A stretch of DNA of 64,000 bases, from contig MCFE01000089.1 of assembly GCA_002104905.1 (NCBI GenBank), positions 112,664 through 176,663 on the forward strand, in the 5' to 3' direction. Below, in pieces: positions 50,272 to 59,568 of the stretch. Each line of letters starts with the position of its first letter. The stretch's first letter is position 1. This DNA is from Basidiobolus meristosporus CBS 931.73. Taxonomy: Eukaryota > Basidiobolomycota > Basidiobolomycetes > Basidiobolales > Basidiobolaceae. The notes under the pieces were generated by a model. That model made no database searches, was not told where the DNA came from, and saw nothing but the letters and a program-made list of their open reading frames with translations. A program made the translations under genes and the position numbers.

Positions 50272-50825
50272 AGGTTCCAATCTACAACCGCGGGGGTCAA
50301 TAAACAATAATTATTCCAACCAAGCTTTCTGGCCACATATGGGCGGTGCAATGATGATATTCCAAATCAAACCCACACAAGGAGCAACACCTGTACATCG
50401 TAACCTTGGTGGAACACATGGCTGCCCTCTGACTTGTGTGGGCTATATTTGGGAGACTGTGTGGACATTTGTACCAGGAATTTTCAGTAGTCATTCTAGT
50501 AAAACTATTTTGGACATGCGGCTAGAATTGTATCATAAAGGTCAGACATGTTTAAGCTTCGCCTAACCCAAACTGGAGGGCGACCTATGGACAAGCACCT
50601 GTAGGCGAAGGTTGTGCACTGGACTCGACAAGAGTGCTCAGCGGATTTACAACCGGGGTGAGAAGTCTTTCGTCTTTGGCAAGCATAGCCAATGTGTGAA
50701 TTATTGGATACCGGAGACGGTTATTTTATAGGTAATGGTATTTTCACAGTAAGAGGGCTTAGTCATTCACTTGATTCGATCCATACAGTGAATTCCAATG
50801 TGGCTTTGTGCGTGTCCTGGTAGTA
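50272..50825. other. intergenic region between convergent genes
   Basis: Between the 3' ends of NAT and the MFS gene. A 109-codon frame (50237-50566) overlaps the NAT end and lacks a domain, so it is ignored. Confidence 0.5.
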
Positions 50826-52361
50826 TTAATAGGAAAATCGAAAATCTAGGCGGTCATTCCCAACGTGGTGTGTGGTTAGAGCGTAGTGTTTTCTTTCCTC
50901 CTCAGTCATGGAGTTCCAAATCCTATCCCTCTTACGATCTAGATACACATAATGGTGCCGCTGGGCGAGAAAAAGAAGTATGGAGAAACTAGCGATACCA
51001 ATGTTGATCCAATTTCCTCTATGGAATCTCGGTTTGTCGTCATCTCTGTAAATTTGACTGCTGATAAGTCCATTGATGTTGACTGACATGATGTACATAG
51101 CTAATGCGATCGATCTTTTGCCCATCGGTGCAACATTTTCCGTGAGCCAGGCTGCATTGATCGGATGCCAGTACGGCCAACCGACAGTGAAGATCACCAC
51201 AGCATAGAGTGGCCATTTGCCAACAGAATCTGGTAAAAACTCCAACAGGAGCACTCCAAGCAGAAACCAGGTCATCCCAAACACCCCGTGCCACGCGCGA
51301 TCTTTCACCCGATCACTGTTGCGCGTCAGGGCAAGCATGAACAGGAGCTTGAGGAGATGCGCAGGAACTGTCAATAGGTTACTAGTGACAGTGTTGAATC
51401 CGAAGCCCTTGATCATCAGTGGCATATATGAGGTGACAGGAGCTGGGGCCATCAGGCCAAAGAAACCTATCAGAACATGGCCCCAAACCCGCGAATCCTT
51501 CAGCGCACTTGTTAGATCTCCCAGATTCGCACCTTTTCTTTGGCCATTTGCCTTACTAGGGTCATCCCGGATCAAGCGAGTAACGAGAATCTTGACCTGC
51601 CTATCATTAAACCAACCGTCCTTACCTCTTAGGAGCCCCTTAGTCTTGGAAGGTCCTGCTGGGAGATAAAAGAATGAAACTAGCGCCACTATCACCGTGC
51701 CTACACCATCGATTAGAAATAGCCATTGCCATCCTTTAAGACCGCACACACTGCGGAGTCTAAGAACACCAAAAGCAATGAGCCCAGACGAAGCATCGGC
51801 CAGAGCTAGAACGCCCCAGAACCAAGATAATCGGGTAGCCAGCTCATCCCTAGTGTAGTAGGTAGTCATATACAGGATAATGCCAGGTATGTAGCCGGCC
51901 TCAGTTAGGCCAAGAAAGAATCGCGAGAGATAAAAGGTTGTCCTGTCGTACATAAACGTCTGCGCCCAACTCACGGTGCCCCACAGAAACATCAGAAAAG
52001 GAATCCATCTCTCCGCACCAACCCGCCGAATGACCATATTCGAAGGGATTTCTAAACTGACAAATGACAGGACAAAAATGATTGTTCCAACATTCACCTC
52101 GTTAATGGTCATTCCAAGGTCCTCGGCGAAATTATCAGTCATTGCATTGGACAAATTGCCGCGGTCCAGTTGAAGGAAAAAAAACATCAGCCCAATCCAT
52201 GTCATCACACGAAGATCCACCTTACGGACAAGAGCTTTCTCTTCCTCTGCTGTCCATGTGATGCTGGGGTCACAGTTGTCAATGTGATCAAATTGCGCAT
52301 GCTCTACATACCGCGACTTCGGGGCACCTTCGAGTAGCGCCTGTTTCTTTTCAAAGACCAT
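50826..52361 (-). CDS. MFS anion:cation symporter (DAL5/TNA1 allantoate-permease family)
   Basis: Single exon, 511 residues, with about 12 membrane segments in two halves of six. The family start is clear: TAEEEKALVRKVDLRVMTWI, then FFFLQLDRGNLSNAMTDNFAEDL. Next come SLEIPSNMVIRRVGAERWIP, FFLGLTEAGYIPGIILYMTTYYTRDELATR (loop 4-5 signature) and GWQWLFLIDG. The central loop is hydrophilic (PAGPSKTKGLLRGKDGWFND). Relatives import organic anions such as allantoate, nicotinate, pantothenate or biotin with protons at the plasma membrane. The substrate cannot be told from sequence. The start MVFEKKQALLEG leaves a typical ~45-residue cytoplasmic tail. Confidence 0.9.
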   Translation of the reverse strand: MVFEKKQALLEGAPKSRYVEHAQFDHIDNCDPSITWTAEEEKALVRKVDLRVMTWIGLMFFFLQLDRGNLSNAMTDNFAEDLGMTINEVNVGTIIFVLSFVSLEIPSNMVIRRVGAERWIPFLMFLWGTVSWAQTFMYDRTTFYLSRFFLGLTEAGYIPGIILYMTTYYTRDELATRLSWFWGVLALADASSGLIAFGVLRLRSVCGLKGWQWLFLIDGVGTVIVALVSFFYLPAGPSKTKGLLRGKDGWFNDRQVKILVTRLIRDDPSKANGQRKGANLGDLTSALKDSRVWGHVLIGFFGLMAPAPVTSYMPLMIKGFGFNTVTSNLLTVPAHLLKLLFMLALTRNSDRVKDRAWHGVFGMTWFLLGVLLLEFLPDSVGKWPLYAVVIFTVGWPYWHPINAAWLTENVAPMGKRSIALAMYIMSVNINGLISSQIYRDDDKPRFHRGNWINIGIASFSILLFLAQRHHYVYLDRKRDRIWNSMTEEERKHYALTTHHVGNDRLDFRFSY

Positions 52362-53265
52362 CTGACAGCACTAGATAAGCTGGCTGGAAAAAGATATACC
52401 ACCTCCGAAGGATATCACCCTCTATTTAAATCCTACATTCAACATGTTTGAATCCCTGCTGTCTCAAACAGCTTGGATTCCATCATAATAGAACTATAGT
52501 GGCTGTCATTCGTACTCTTGGAGTGTGACACCCACATGACCTTGTCCGGATCAGTCCACACTTCACAGGTGTAATGCTTCTGCCTGCAAGCAAGTAGTCT
52601 CCACCATGGGAAGTTGTGGGATAGAGCAAAGTACGGAACTTCAAGAAACAATATACAGTGGCGGATGCTACATGGCGTGACTATCATCTGGTCCTCAAAA
52701 GGGTAACCAGCCATAGCACTTACCAGTCGGGATCTTCTCTCCAACCCGTCGCCATCTATTCGATCTCACAAGGTAGGTTTAGAATTAACCATATCGAGTC
52801 TCTGCCTTACGGCCACTAACAGGCGCCTATTAAAGCCAACCATCACGGAATCCACCCGATTCACCTCAACTGAGCGGGACAAAGCCTCCCTAAATGATGG
52901 CGTTGATATATGAGCAATGGATCACATCCAGGTTTAAATGGTGCAAACCAACTTGCGCGTCTTGTGCCATTATTTCATCATATGCGCTAAGAATTTCCTG
53001 ATGCCAATCCACACACGCAACTTGACTCAAAACCACTGTTGAATTTCGAAATATTTCCCAGAATGATGCAAACCGTTTAAGCCTACAGGGTCGTCATGAT
53101 CAGGGCTTAGCCATTCAACCACCCATACTGTTTGGATTTGGCTTTATCCCACTCCTTGTCACAAAAAACTCAAGATTTCTCCCGAACCAATCTTCCCTGA
53201 CAATATTCTCGCTGCTCACTAAGCTTATGCCAATATTTTTGATACAATGTCAAAGGATACGCTAA
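52362..53265. other. intergenic region, boundary of the subtelomeric repeat zone
   Basis: No recognisable gene; the only longer frame (52744-52439, minus) has no domain. The first 100 bases should hold the MFS promoter. Right of 53266 everything is transposon-derived. Confidence 0.45.
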
Positions 53266-54137
53266 GGGTTAGGGGGGAGACAGTCACCAACAGGTGAAAT
53301 CTTTATTTCAGTTGAAACAAAGAAGCCAGTGCTACTGTTGTATCTTTGATACAAGGGTGTGTAGCTGAGGGAAATCTATAGGTAAGTTAATAAGAAGTGA
53401 TGATAGTTCTTCAGTGCTCAAGATGCTGTTCATTGGGAAGGGGGGTAGCAAGAGGGGTAAGAACTATTAGTAAATAACATTGATAAAAGGAATATGATAA
53501 GGATTGATATTCATAATAAAGGGAGTGTGCTGCTTCAGATATTGCTGCTAAAGGTCTGTCAAGTACTTCAGGTAGGCCAGCCTGCATTTTTCCAACTGCA
53601 GAATATAATGAGCAAACTTCTTGACTTCAGGATCTCCAAGTATAGTTCTCCAGCAGGAGCCAGGTGTAGTGTGGTGTGTTCTCTTCCATGCCTTAATCAG
53701 TGGGTTGTTGCAGTGGTGAAGTCTGAGATATAATCTGGTTCTGAGGTAGAGAAGTCTGATCTTATAGGGCATAAACCCAAAAGCACCAAGAATAGCATGT
53801 CTGTAGGGGCATTCAGGCAAATGAGGCACCAAGGAGGTAATGCACCATACTGCAAATTTGTCAAGCTTAGTGCAGTCTCTAGTAGTAAGAGAGAGAAGTG
53901 GTAAGCCAAATTCCAGGACAGGGAAGACAAACTGCTTGAGTAGAAGGAGGCAGCTGGGAGCTGAAGTTGTAGGAGGAGTAACAGCCAGTAGCTTGTGGAG
54001 TGCCTGTCTTGCCAGGATAATTCTCTTCTTCAGGTGTGCTCCAGAGTCTAGTCCAGTAGGAAGGAAAGGAAAGCCAAGATATGTAGCAGAAACTTGAGCA
54101 AGTAGAGTGCAGTTCTCTAAGTTGATAGGACAGCCCT
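53266..54137 (-). mobile_element. LINE copy A, 3' part (telomere-tailed family)
   Basis: Collinear with 59503-60372 of the terminal LINE. The 3' end on the minus strand is the same GGGTTAGGGGGGAGACAG block (53266-53283). Frame 54180-53548 matches the end of the terminal copy's reverse transcriptase protein (YLGFPFLPTGLDSGAHLKKR, CPYRHAILGAFGFMPYKIRL) with scattered changes. It is interrupted on the right by a copia LTR at 54140. Confidence 0.85.
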
Positions 54138-54139
54138 GC

Positions 54140-54484
54140 TGTAAGAGTCTTGGAGATATTGGAAGTGATTGGGAGGACAAGTAGATTATGTGGTTTTCAC
54201 TTAATGATTTATTGAATGTAAAAGTAGTATTTATACTTTACATGGCCTTGGCATCAAAAACGTGTAGCATAGGTTAAGGAAAATCCTAAGAGCATGTGTG
54301 CAAAGTTTGGGGCTGTTTGGACAACTTTGAGAATTTTCATCTTCTGGGTACCTGGTATTTTGGTGAAAATATTCTAAGCAAATCCCAACAAGGAATTTGG
54401 CCAGTATTCTCCAGGATTTGAAGGTAATGATCCAAGTGACTAAGTTAGGTGAATGTTAAGGTGGAATTACAAATTTTTACAACA
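54140..54484 (-). mobile_element. Ty1/copia 3' LTR
   Basis: The LTR runs from TGTAAGAGTCTTGGAGATATT to TTTTTACAACA. It belongs to the same family as the LTRs at 14-17.5 kb and is followed by a purine-rich tract (on the minus strand GGGTGGGAGTG), the expected polypurine primer site, and then copia pol. Confidence 0.8.
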
Positions 54485-55576
54485 CTCCCACCCAGCTCAA
54501 TGTTCATACTGACTAGTCCTAATTTTGACTTAAGATATTCAAACTTGTCTCTAGCTAATGGTTTGGTAAATATGTCTGTAATCAGTTCATCTGTAGGACA
54601 GTAAACTAAGCTAGCTAGGTTATTCTCTGTAGCTTCACATATGAAATGATATCTAATATCTATGTACTTAGTTCTAGCATGAAAAGTTGGATTTCTACCT
54701 CATTGTATACATCATTGATTATCTTGAAATAAAGTAATAGGTGTTTTTTGACATTGGCCTAAATCTGTAAAAAGCTTTCTTAACCACACTGCATCTTTTG
54801 TGGCTTCACAGGCTGCCATGTACTCTGCCTCTGTGGTAGAAAGTGCTACAGTTGGTTGCTTTCTTGCTCCTTTACAGTAAAGAAAGATGTATCCTATGGT
54901 GGATCTTCTGTCCTCTAAGTTTTGTCCCCAATCAGCATCAGAGTATCCCACAAGATCCTGTTGTGAATCCTTATAAGTGTATCTTAAGCAGATATCAGCA
55001 GTTCCTTTAAGGTATCTAAAAATCTGCTTAACTGCTGCAATATGATCAGATCCATAGTTCTGGTTATGTTGGCTGACAACTCCCACTGAATATGAGTTAT
55101 CTGGACATGTTCCAAGGATGATATACATTAGACTGCCAGCCATAGATTGATCAGGAAAGTCAGGGCTTTCAGATGGCACCAAGTTCTCTTGATTTGGTTG
55201 AGTTCTGACCAAGTTAAGGTTTGTCTCTGTTGGAGTAGCTGCCAGTTTACAGTCTTCCATTTGGTACATCTTTGTAGATCTTGAATATACTGGGACTGGC
55301 TTAGAGTGATAGTCTGGGTACTTCTGTCTATAGAGAACTTAATCCCTAAATTGTAACTGAGCTCTCCTAGATCAGACATCTTGAACTCCTTAGATAGGCT
55401 GGACTTAGTCTCTCCCAATGTTTCTAGGTTGATGGTGGCTATAATAAGATCATCCACATATAGAGCTAATAGAACTGGATTTGCTCTATCTGGCTTATAA
55501 TATATACTATAGTCAGCATTACTCCTTTTGAAACTCAAAGATTCCAAATAACAATCTATCTTGCAATTCCAGGCTG
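54485..55576 (-). pseudogene. Ty1/copia reverse transcriptase and RNase H, 5'-truncated
   Basis: Minus-strand frames 55586-55128 and 55269-54712 encode the second half of copia RT (LALYVDDLIIA, the YVDD active site, then MSDLGELSYNLGIKFSIDR) and RNase H (YSDADWGQNLEDRRSTIGYI, LSTTEAEYMAACEATKDAVWL). A frameshift at about 55200-55260 separates them. Everything upstream of RT (gag, protease, integrase, 5' LTR) is missing. The left boundary is intact through the 3' LTR. Confidence 0.82.
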
Positions 55577-55766
55577 TTGTATCCAAGAGAAAAGTGTAAT
55601 AAAACTCTTGAATGAGTTAACTGAACCTAAGTGATAACTAAGTGCAGAATCTTAGAATTGTCAAGGGTGACAGAAATATTAGCAGAGAAGTTCTGGTCTA
55701 ATATTGGTTTTGTATATAGTTGAGTTGGGCTGTAAATGCAACAAAGTTGGTTTGCTATACAGGCTA
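55577..55766 (-). mobile_element. LTR fragment of a second family (also at 8758-9002)
   Basis: Reverse complement matches 8820-9000. Its outer end (TGTATCCAAGAG on plus) touches the copia RT sequence, and its other side touches the gypsy remnant, so it lies between two other elements. Confidence 0.5.
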
Positions 55767-55768
55767 TG

Positions 55769-56707
55769 TTATGAATAGACACAAGGCAGGAGAGTAGAGC
55801 TAGGCAAGGCAGGACCAGGAAAGGACTTCTTGTTGGGGCAGGACTTGGCAAAGTGACCTGGTTGGCCACAGTATAGACAGAGGTTGGCTTGTTGACGTCT
55901 GGACTTTTCACTCTTTGATAGTTTCTTGTATTTGGCACTATCAATCTGCATAGGATCTTCTGGAGTGACTTGGGGAGCAGGAGGGGCTGGGACTGCAACA
56001 GGAATGTGTCTTTGACGGTTCTTTTGCTTCTTCTGGAATAGTCTGTTATCACATCGGATTGCTTGGTGCATAGCTTCAACCAATGTATCTGGATCTGGGA
56101 GTGTGAGTAGCAGATCACAAACTTCATCATTGAGGCCATCTTGGAATTGGCTAATCAAGGCTGCTTGACCCCAGGAGCTGAGGTCACTGGAGAGTTGTCA
56201 GAATTCTGAGGCATAGACTGATACTGGTTTGTTCCCTTGCTTGAGGGTCTTGATCTTGTTGGCAGCAGTTCTGGCTTGGTCAAGGTTGCCAAATGTTAGC
56301 TCCATTTCAGTGAGAAAAGCTTGGTAGTCTCTGAGGAGGGGAGAGTTGGTCTCCACTAATGGGGAGAACCACTTGAGAGCTGTACCAGTAAGCAGGTTGG
56401 AGATGAAACCAACTTTGGACTGGTCAGTGGGGTACCAGTTTGGCTGGAGTGCAAGATTGTTCTTCACCATATTGATGAAGCCACGGAATTCATTCTGAGA
56501 GCCTTTGAACTTGGTAGCAGGAGAATACTTGGGTTCTTGGTAGACTGGGACATGGCTAGTTTGCTGGACACTTTGGTTCTGGAACTGAGCAAGAGTATTT
56601 CTGAGGTCTGCATGGTCTTGCTGCAGTTGGGTAAAGGCAGCCATGAGCTGGGCAAAGTTCAGCTCTAGGTTGGACATGGTAGCAGAGGAAGGTGGATGAA
56701 CTTGCAA
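55769..56707 (-). pseudogene. Ty3/gypsy gag with one in-frame stop
   Basis: A single frame from 56707 (or the later Met, MSNLELNFAQLMAAFTQLQQ) to 55769. It is interrupted once by TGA at 56198-56200, between YASEF and QLSSDLSSWGQAALISQFQD. The retrotransposon gag domain is clear (FINMVKNNLALQPNWYPTDQ, VGFISNLLTGTALKWF). A CCHC zinc knuckle, CLYCGQPGHFAKSC, follows near the end. The stop sits where relatives commonly have Arg, so a CGA to TGA change is likely. The product would coat element RNA in virus-like particles. Confidence 0.75.
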
Positions 56708-57498
56708 GGAATACTGGAATATACTAAACTAGGCTGTGGGTTTGTAAAGCCACTAGTATGTCAAGAATACAACTATTGAGCCACAATCCCCAACTTAAAT
56801 AAGTTAGCATCACTTCAGAAGGTACTGGTTTCAACGTCCTTTGATAGAGTATTGTACTAAAGCTTCTAATACTGTAACAACTGTAAACTCCACCAGCAGG
56901 GTAATAAAGTGAATGCAGCTTTGACCAATAGTTTTACAAAGATAAAGTATCTTTGCCTTTATAGGACAAGACTAGGGAAAGATGATGGGTGATACTTACG
57001 GTGAGTATTCCTTTTACAAGTTTTCTTCAAACTTTGGGCAGAAGGCAGGGATCCACAGGTAAGTCAGGACAGTCTAATAAAACTGTTATGAATAGACACA
57101 AGGCAGGAGGTAAAGCTAGGCATGGCAAGAAAGGACTTAGGTGTGGACCATCAAGGCAAGGCAGGATTCAAGGCAAGGCTGTTTATTCAAGACCTGTGTT
57201 TATCAGACTGAGGAATACTTAAGGGGGGATAGGACTATATATACTTTTTGGCTATACTGATGCCGAGAGATATTAGCTAATACTAATGGGGTTGTGGGGT
57301 GAGGCACAGCAATGGTGCTGGGGATAATGACATAGATGACACAACACTGAGACAGGATGGGGAAATGGATTGGGTCACCTGATCATGTGACTAAGTCATG
57401 TGACCTGGTATTTCCATATATGGTACTGGACTATGAAAAATACAATGGAAAGCTTCCATGGAATGTTCCATTGTGTAACAATGGTTTGGAATGGTCGG

Positions 57499-57531
57499 GA
57501 ACTTTCTGGAAGGTGGTAGAAGGTTCCAGAA
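57499..57531. promoter_or_regulatory. two heat-shock-element-like motifs in the gypsy LTR
   Basis: GAActTTCtgGAA at 57499-57511 and GAAggTTCcaGAA at 57519-57531 are both perfect three-unit nGAAn arrays, the binding pattern of heat shock factor. A related LTR at 6872-6884 has TTCcaGAAggTTC. Function in this fungus is inferred. Confidence 0.5.
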
Positions 57532-57602
57532 GGAATCTCTTAGAAATTGAGCTAGGAAGCTGAAACTTGGCATGAGTGTTCATGGTTGTCATGTGATCAT
57601 GA

Positions 57603-57995
57603 CAGCTGTTCTGTTGAAGGTAACTTCCTGGAAGAGGGCCTCATTGCCCTGTAGAGTCTTGACACTGTTCTTGTTATAGAGTTGGAAGATTGCAGAGGCA
57701 AACAACTCAAAATAGGGTCCCAGAGCTGAGTATGCAGAGTGTGGTGAATTACCTTGGAGTGGTGTCTGCCTGTCAGGAGGAGTTTTGCTGTTTTTGGGTT
57801 AGGGAAACTCAAGCAGCTTTGTTGCAGGGCTGATACAATAGATTCACATTTTCTTGAGGTAACAGCAACAGTCTTACATGGCAATGAGAGAGAGGTAGAG
57901 ACCAGAATCAGATGCTTCACAAAGAGCCAGGCATAGTTGAGATCATCTGGCAGAGAAAGTAGCAAACTGGCAAGCTTCAAGTAGTTCCCAAAGTT
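57603..57995 (-). mobile_element. LINE copy D, ORF2 middle fragment
   Basis: Collinear with 61245-61644 of the terminal LINE. Frame 57980-57597 runs without a break from the endonuclease C-terminal side (LASLLLSLPDDLNYAWLFVK) into the RT N-terminal linker (HTLHTQLWDPILSCLPLQSS). It therefore shows that the family's ORF2 is a single frame here. The left end is cut by the gypsy element. The right end joins TTAGGGTGTAGG at 57995. Confidence 0.8.
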
Positions 57996-58038
57996 AGGGT
58001 GTAGGTGTTATAGTAAGGGCTAGGAAAAGGTTAGAAGA

Positions 58039-58108
58039 GCAGGGGGTCTGGGGGATGCAGTCCCCTAGAGAATAAAAAAGCAGGGGGTTTGGGGGATGCA
58101 ATCCCCCA
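58039..58108. repeat. two-copy G-rich repeat with internal inverted repeats
   Basis: Two ~30-base units, 40 bases apart: AGCAGGGGGTCTGGGGGATG at 58039 and AGCAGGGGGTTTGGGGGATG at 58079. Each continues into CARTCCCC. Each unit contains two G5 runs and a GGGGGATGCA(A/G)TCCCC(C) hairpin. Confidence 0.85.
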
Positions 58109-58305
58109 TACTGCTCCCATACTCTTTGAATTCCCTTTGGATTACTTTTTTCTATTCTTGGTTCTGGTCCCTTAGGGTAGGGGAGGGAAAGTCACCAAGG
58201 TAGGTGAAATCTTTATTTGATTTCAGACAAGTCTAACTACAAATAAAGAAGCCAGCTGGGAATAGAAGATTCCCAAAGTAAACACTAAGTTGAATATGAA
58301 TAAAT

Positions 58306-59034
58306 CTAAGCTAAAGTTAAGGCAGTATCCCAGAGTACACTGGAGTTCAGGTTCATGGGGGAGTGAAGTAGATAAGCTTGAGAGATATAATAATCTTTTA
58401 AGAAGTGGGTAACAGCAGGTGAAGGGGAGTTTTTGATAAGTGAAGTGAATCTTGAGATCAGAGATTCCTCTAATGAGAAGGTCTTGTAAACTGGAGAATC
58501 AGGAAACTCTTTGAAGGCATGGTCAGTAGGTTCCCAGTAAAACTGGTCAGAGACATTTTGAGAGAATTGTTTAGCAATACTTTTGTCAAGTACTACCTCC
58601 AGAGTGTGATGGTTGATAAATCTCATGTTGACAATCTTGGATAAGTTGTAACCTTGTTGCTTGAGATACATCCTATGCTCAGATATAGGAATAAACTCCA
58701 CATTGGCAAAGTAGCAGACAGCCCAGTCAGTAGCAGGAGGCAAATCAGAAGTGGCAGGAAACTTTCTTTTGGTCTTGGGAGGAGCAGCAGGATGTCTTGA
58801 GGAAGCAGGAACAGACTTTTTGACAACTTCAGAGTAGGAAGAGTGAGCAGGAGCAGATGATTCTTGGGGAGTCTTGTTGGCAGGAAGAGTTGGCTCAGGG
58901 ACAATAGATTCTTGCAGATCAGAGAAGGCGGAAAAGAGTTTTTGAACTTGTTTCTTGAGTAGAGCATTTTCAGCTTCAACAAGTGCAAGCCTTTCCTCAA
59001 GGAAAGAAATCTGAAGGGAATGGAGTGAAGGCAT
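58306..59034 (-). CDS. LINE ORF1-like protein
   Basis: About 242 residues from MPSLHSLQISFLEERLALVE. The frame is open back to 59109, but those residues come from the 101-bp repeat. The N-terminal ~40 residues form a coiled coil (LEERLALVEAENALLKKQVQ). A Pro/Ser/Ala/Lys-rich linker follows, then a domain starting DLPPATDWAVCYFANVEFIP. That domain aligns in pattern with NLPPASTWTVVYLKQVPWTP of the terminal LINE's ORF1, with further similarity at LSKIVNMRFINHHTLEVVLD versus LSRIVNLAWRKGKILEVILD. It is probably an RNA-binding chaperone. The frame is intact. It ends in TAG, with no ORF2 behind it. Confidence 0.7.
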   Translation of the reverse strand: MPSLHSLQISFLEERLALVEAENALLKKQVQKLFSAFSDLQESIVPEPTLPANKTPQESSAPAHSSYSEVVKKSVPASSRHPAAPPKTKRKFPATSDLPPATDWAVCYFANVEFIPISEHRMYLKQQGYNLSKIVNMRFINHHTLEVVLDKSIAKQFSQNVSDQFYWEPTDHAFKEFPDSPVYKTFSLEESLISRFTSLIKNSPSPAVTHFLKDYYISQAYLLHSPMNLNSSVLWDTALTLA

Positions 59035-59076
59035 AAGAAATAAGAAGAAGAGGGTAAGATGGGGTGGGTGGGTGGG

Positions 59077-59503
59077 AAAATTAGCAGGGAGAAGAGAAGG
59101 AAGGAGCAAAAATTCCAGAAGTCAGAATTTATAGATGGATGGACAAGGGTAGATGGATGGATTATTCCTGGGTTAGGAAAATTAGCAGGGAGAAGAGAAG
59201 GAAGGAGCAAAAATTCCAGAAGTCAGAATTTATAGATGGATGGACAAGGGTAGATGGATGGATTATTCCTGGGTTAGGAAAATTAGCAGGGAGAAGAGAA
59301 GGAAGGAGCAAAAATTCCAGAAGTCAGAATTTATAGATGGATGGACAAGGGTAGATGGATGGATTATTCCTGGGTTAGGAAAATTAGCAGGGAGAAGAGA
59401 AGGAAGGAGCAAAAATTCCAGAAGTCAGAATTTATAGATGGATGGACAAGGGTAGATGGATGGATTATTCCTGGGTTAGGAAAATTAGCAGGGAGAAGAG
59501 AAG
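59077..59503. repeat. 101-bp tandem repeat, about 4.2 identical copies
   Basis: Units begin AAAATTAGCAGGGAGAAGAG at 59077, 59178, 59279, 59380 and (partial) 59481. The full copies appear identical. Each unit contains CCTGGGTTAGGAAAA, with eight bases of telomere-like GGGTTAGG. The small plus-strand frames inside it (65 codons, repeated every 101 bases) are artefacts of the repeat. Confidence 0.93.
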
Positions 59504-59568
59504 GGTTAGGGGGGAGACAGTCACCAACAGGTGAAATCTTTATTTCAGTTGAAACAAAGAAGCCAGCG

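Larger units (their letters stand above)
55767..57602 (-). mobile_element. Ty3/gypsy element reduced to LTR, leader and gag
   Basis: On the minus strand the element begins TGTCATGATCACATGACAAC at 57602. It continues through an LTR/leader region (to about 56760) and a gag gene, and ends at 55767 with a ~55-base copy of sequence also present at 57080-57135 (CCTGCCTTGTGTCTATTCAT, then AACA). Gag is therefore joined directly to LTR-end sequence and all of pol is missing. It interrupts a LINE whose continuation starts at 57603. No clear target duplication is visible. Confidence 0.6.
58172..59503 (-). mobile_element. LINE-related non-autonomous element with ORF1 only
   Basis: On the minus strand: an array of 101-bp monomers (59503-59077), an ORF1-like gene (59034-58306) and a 3' tail ending in TTAGGGTAGGGGAGGGAAAG read on plus (58172-58191). 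The last ~40 bases (GTCACCAAGG...GGTGAAATCTTTATTT) match the 3' tail of the terminal LINE (GTCACCAACAGGTGAAATCT, then TTATTT). No endonuclease or reverse transcriptase is encoded. Sharing a 3' tail would let it use the LINE's machinery. Confidence 0.6.

Noticed and set aside
59077-59503. Possible CRISPR array because of regular spacing
   Set aside because: The whole 101-bp unit is identical, with no variable spacers, and the genome is eukaryotic.
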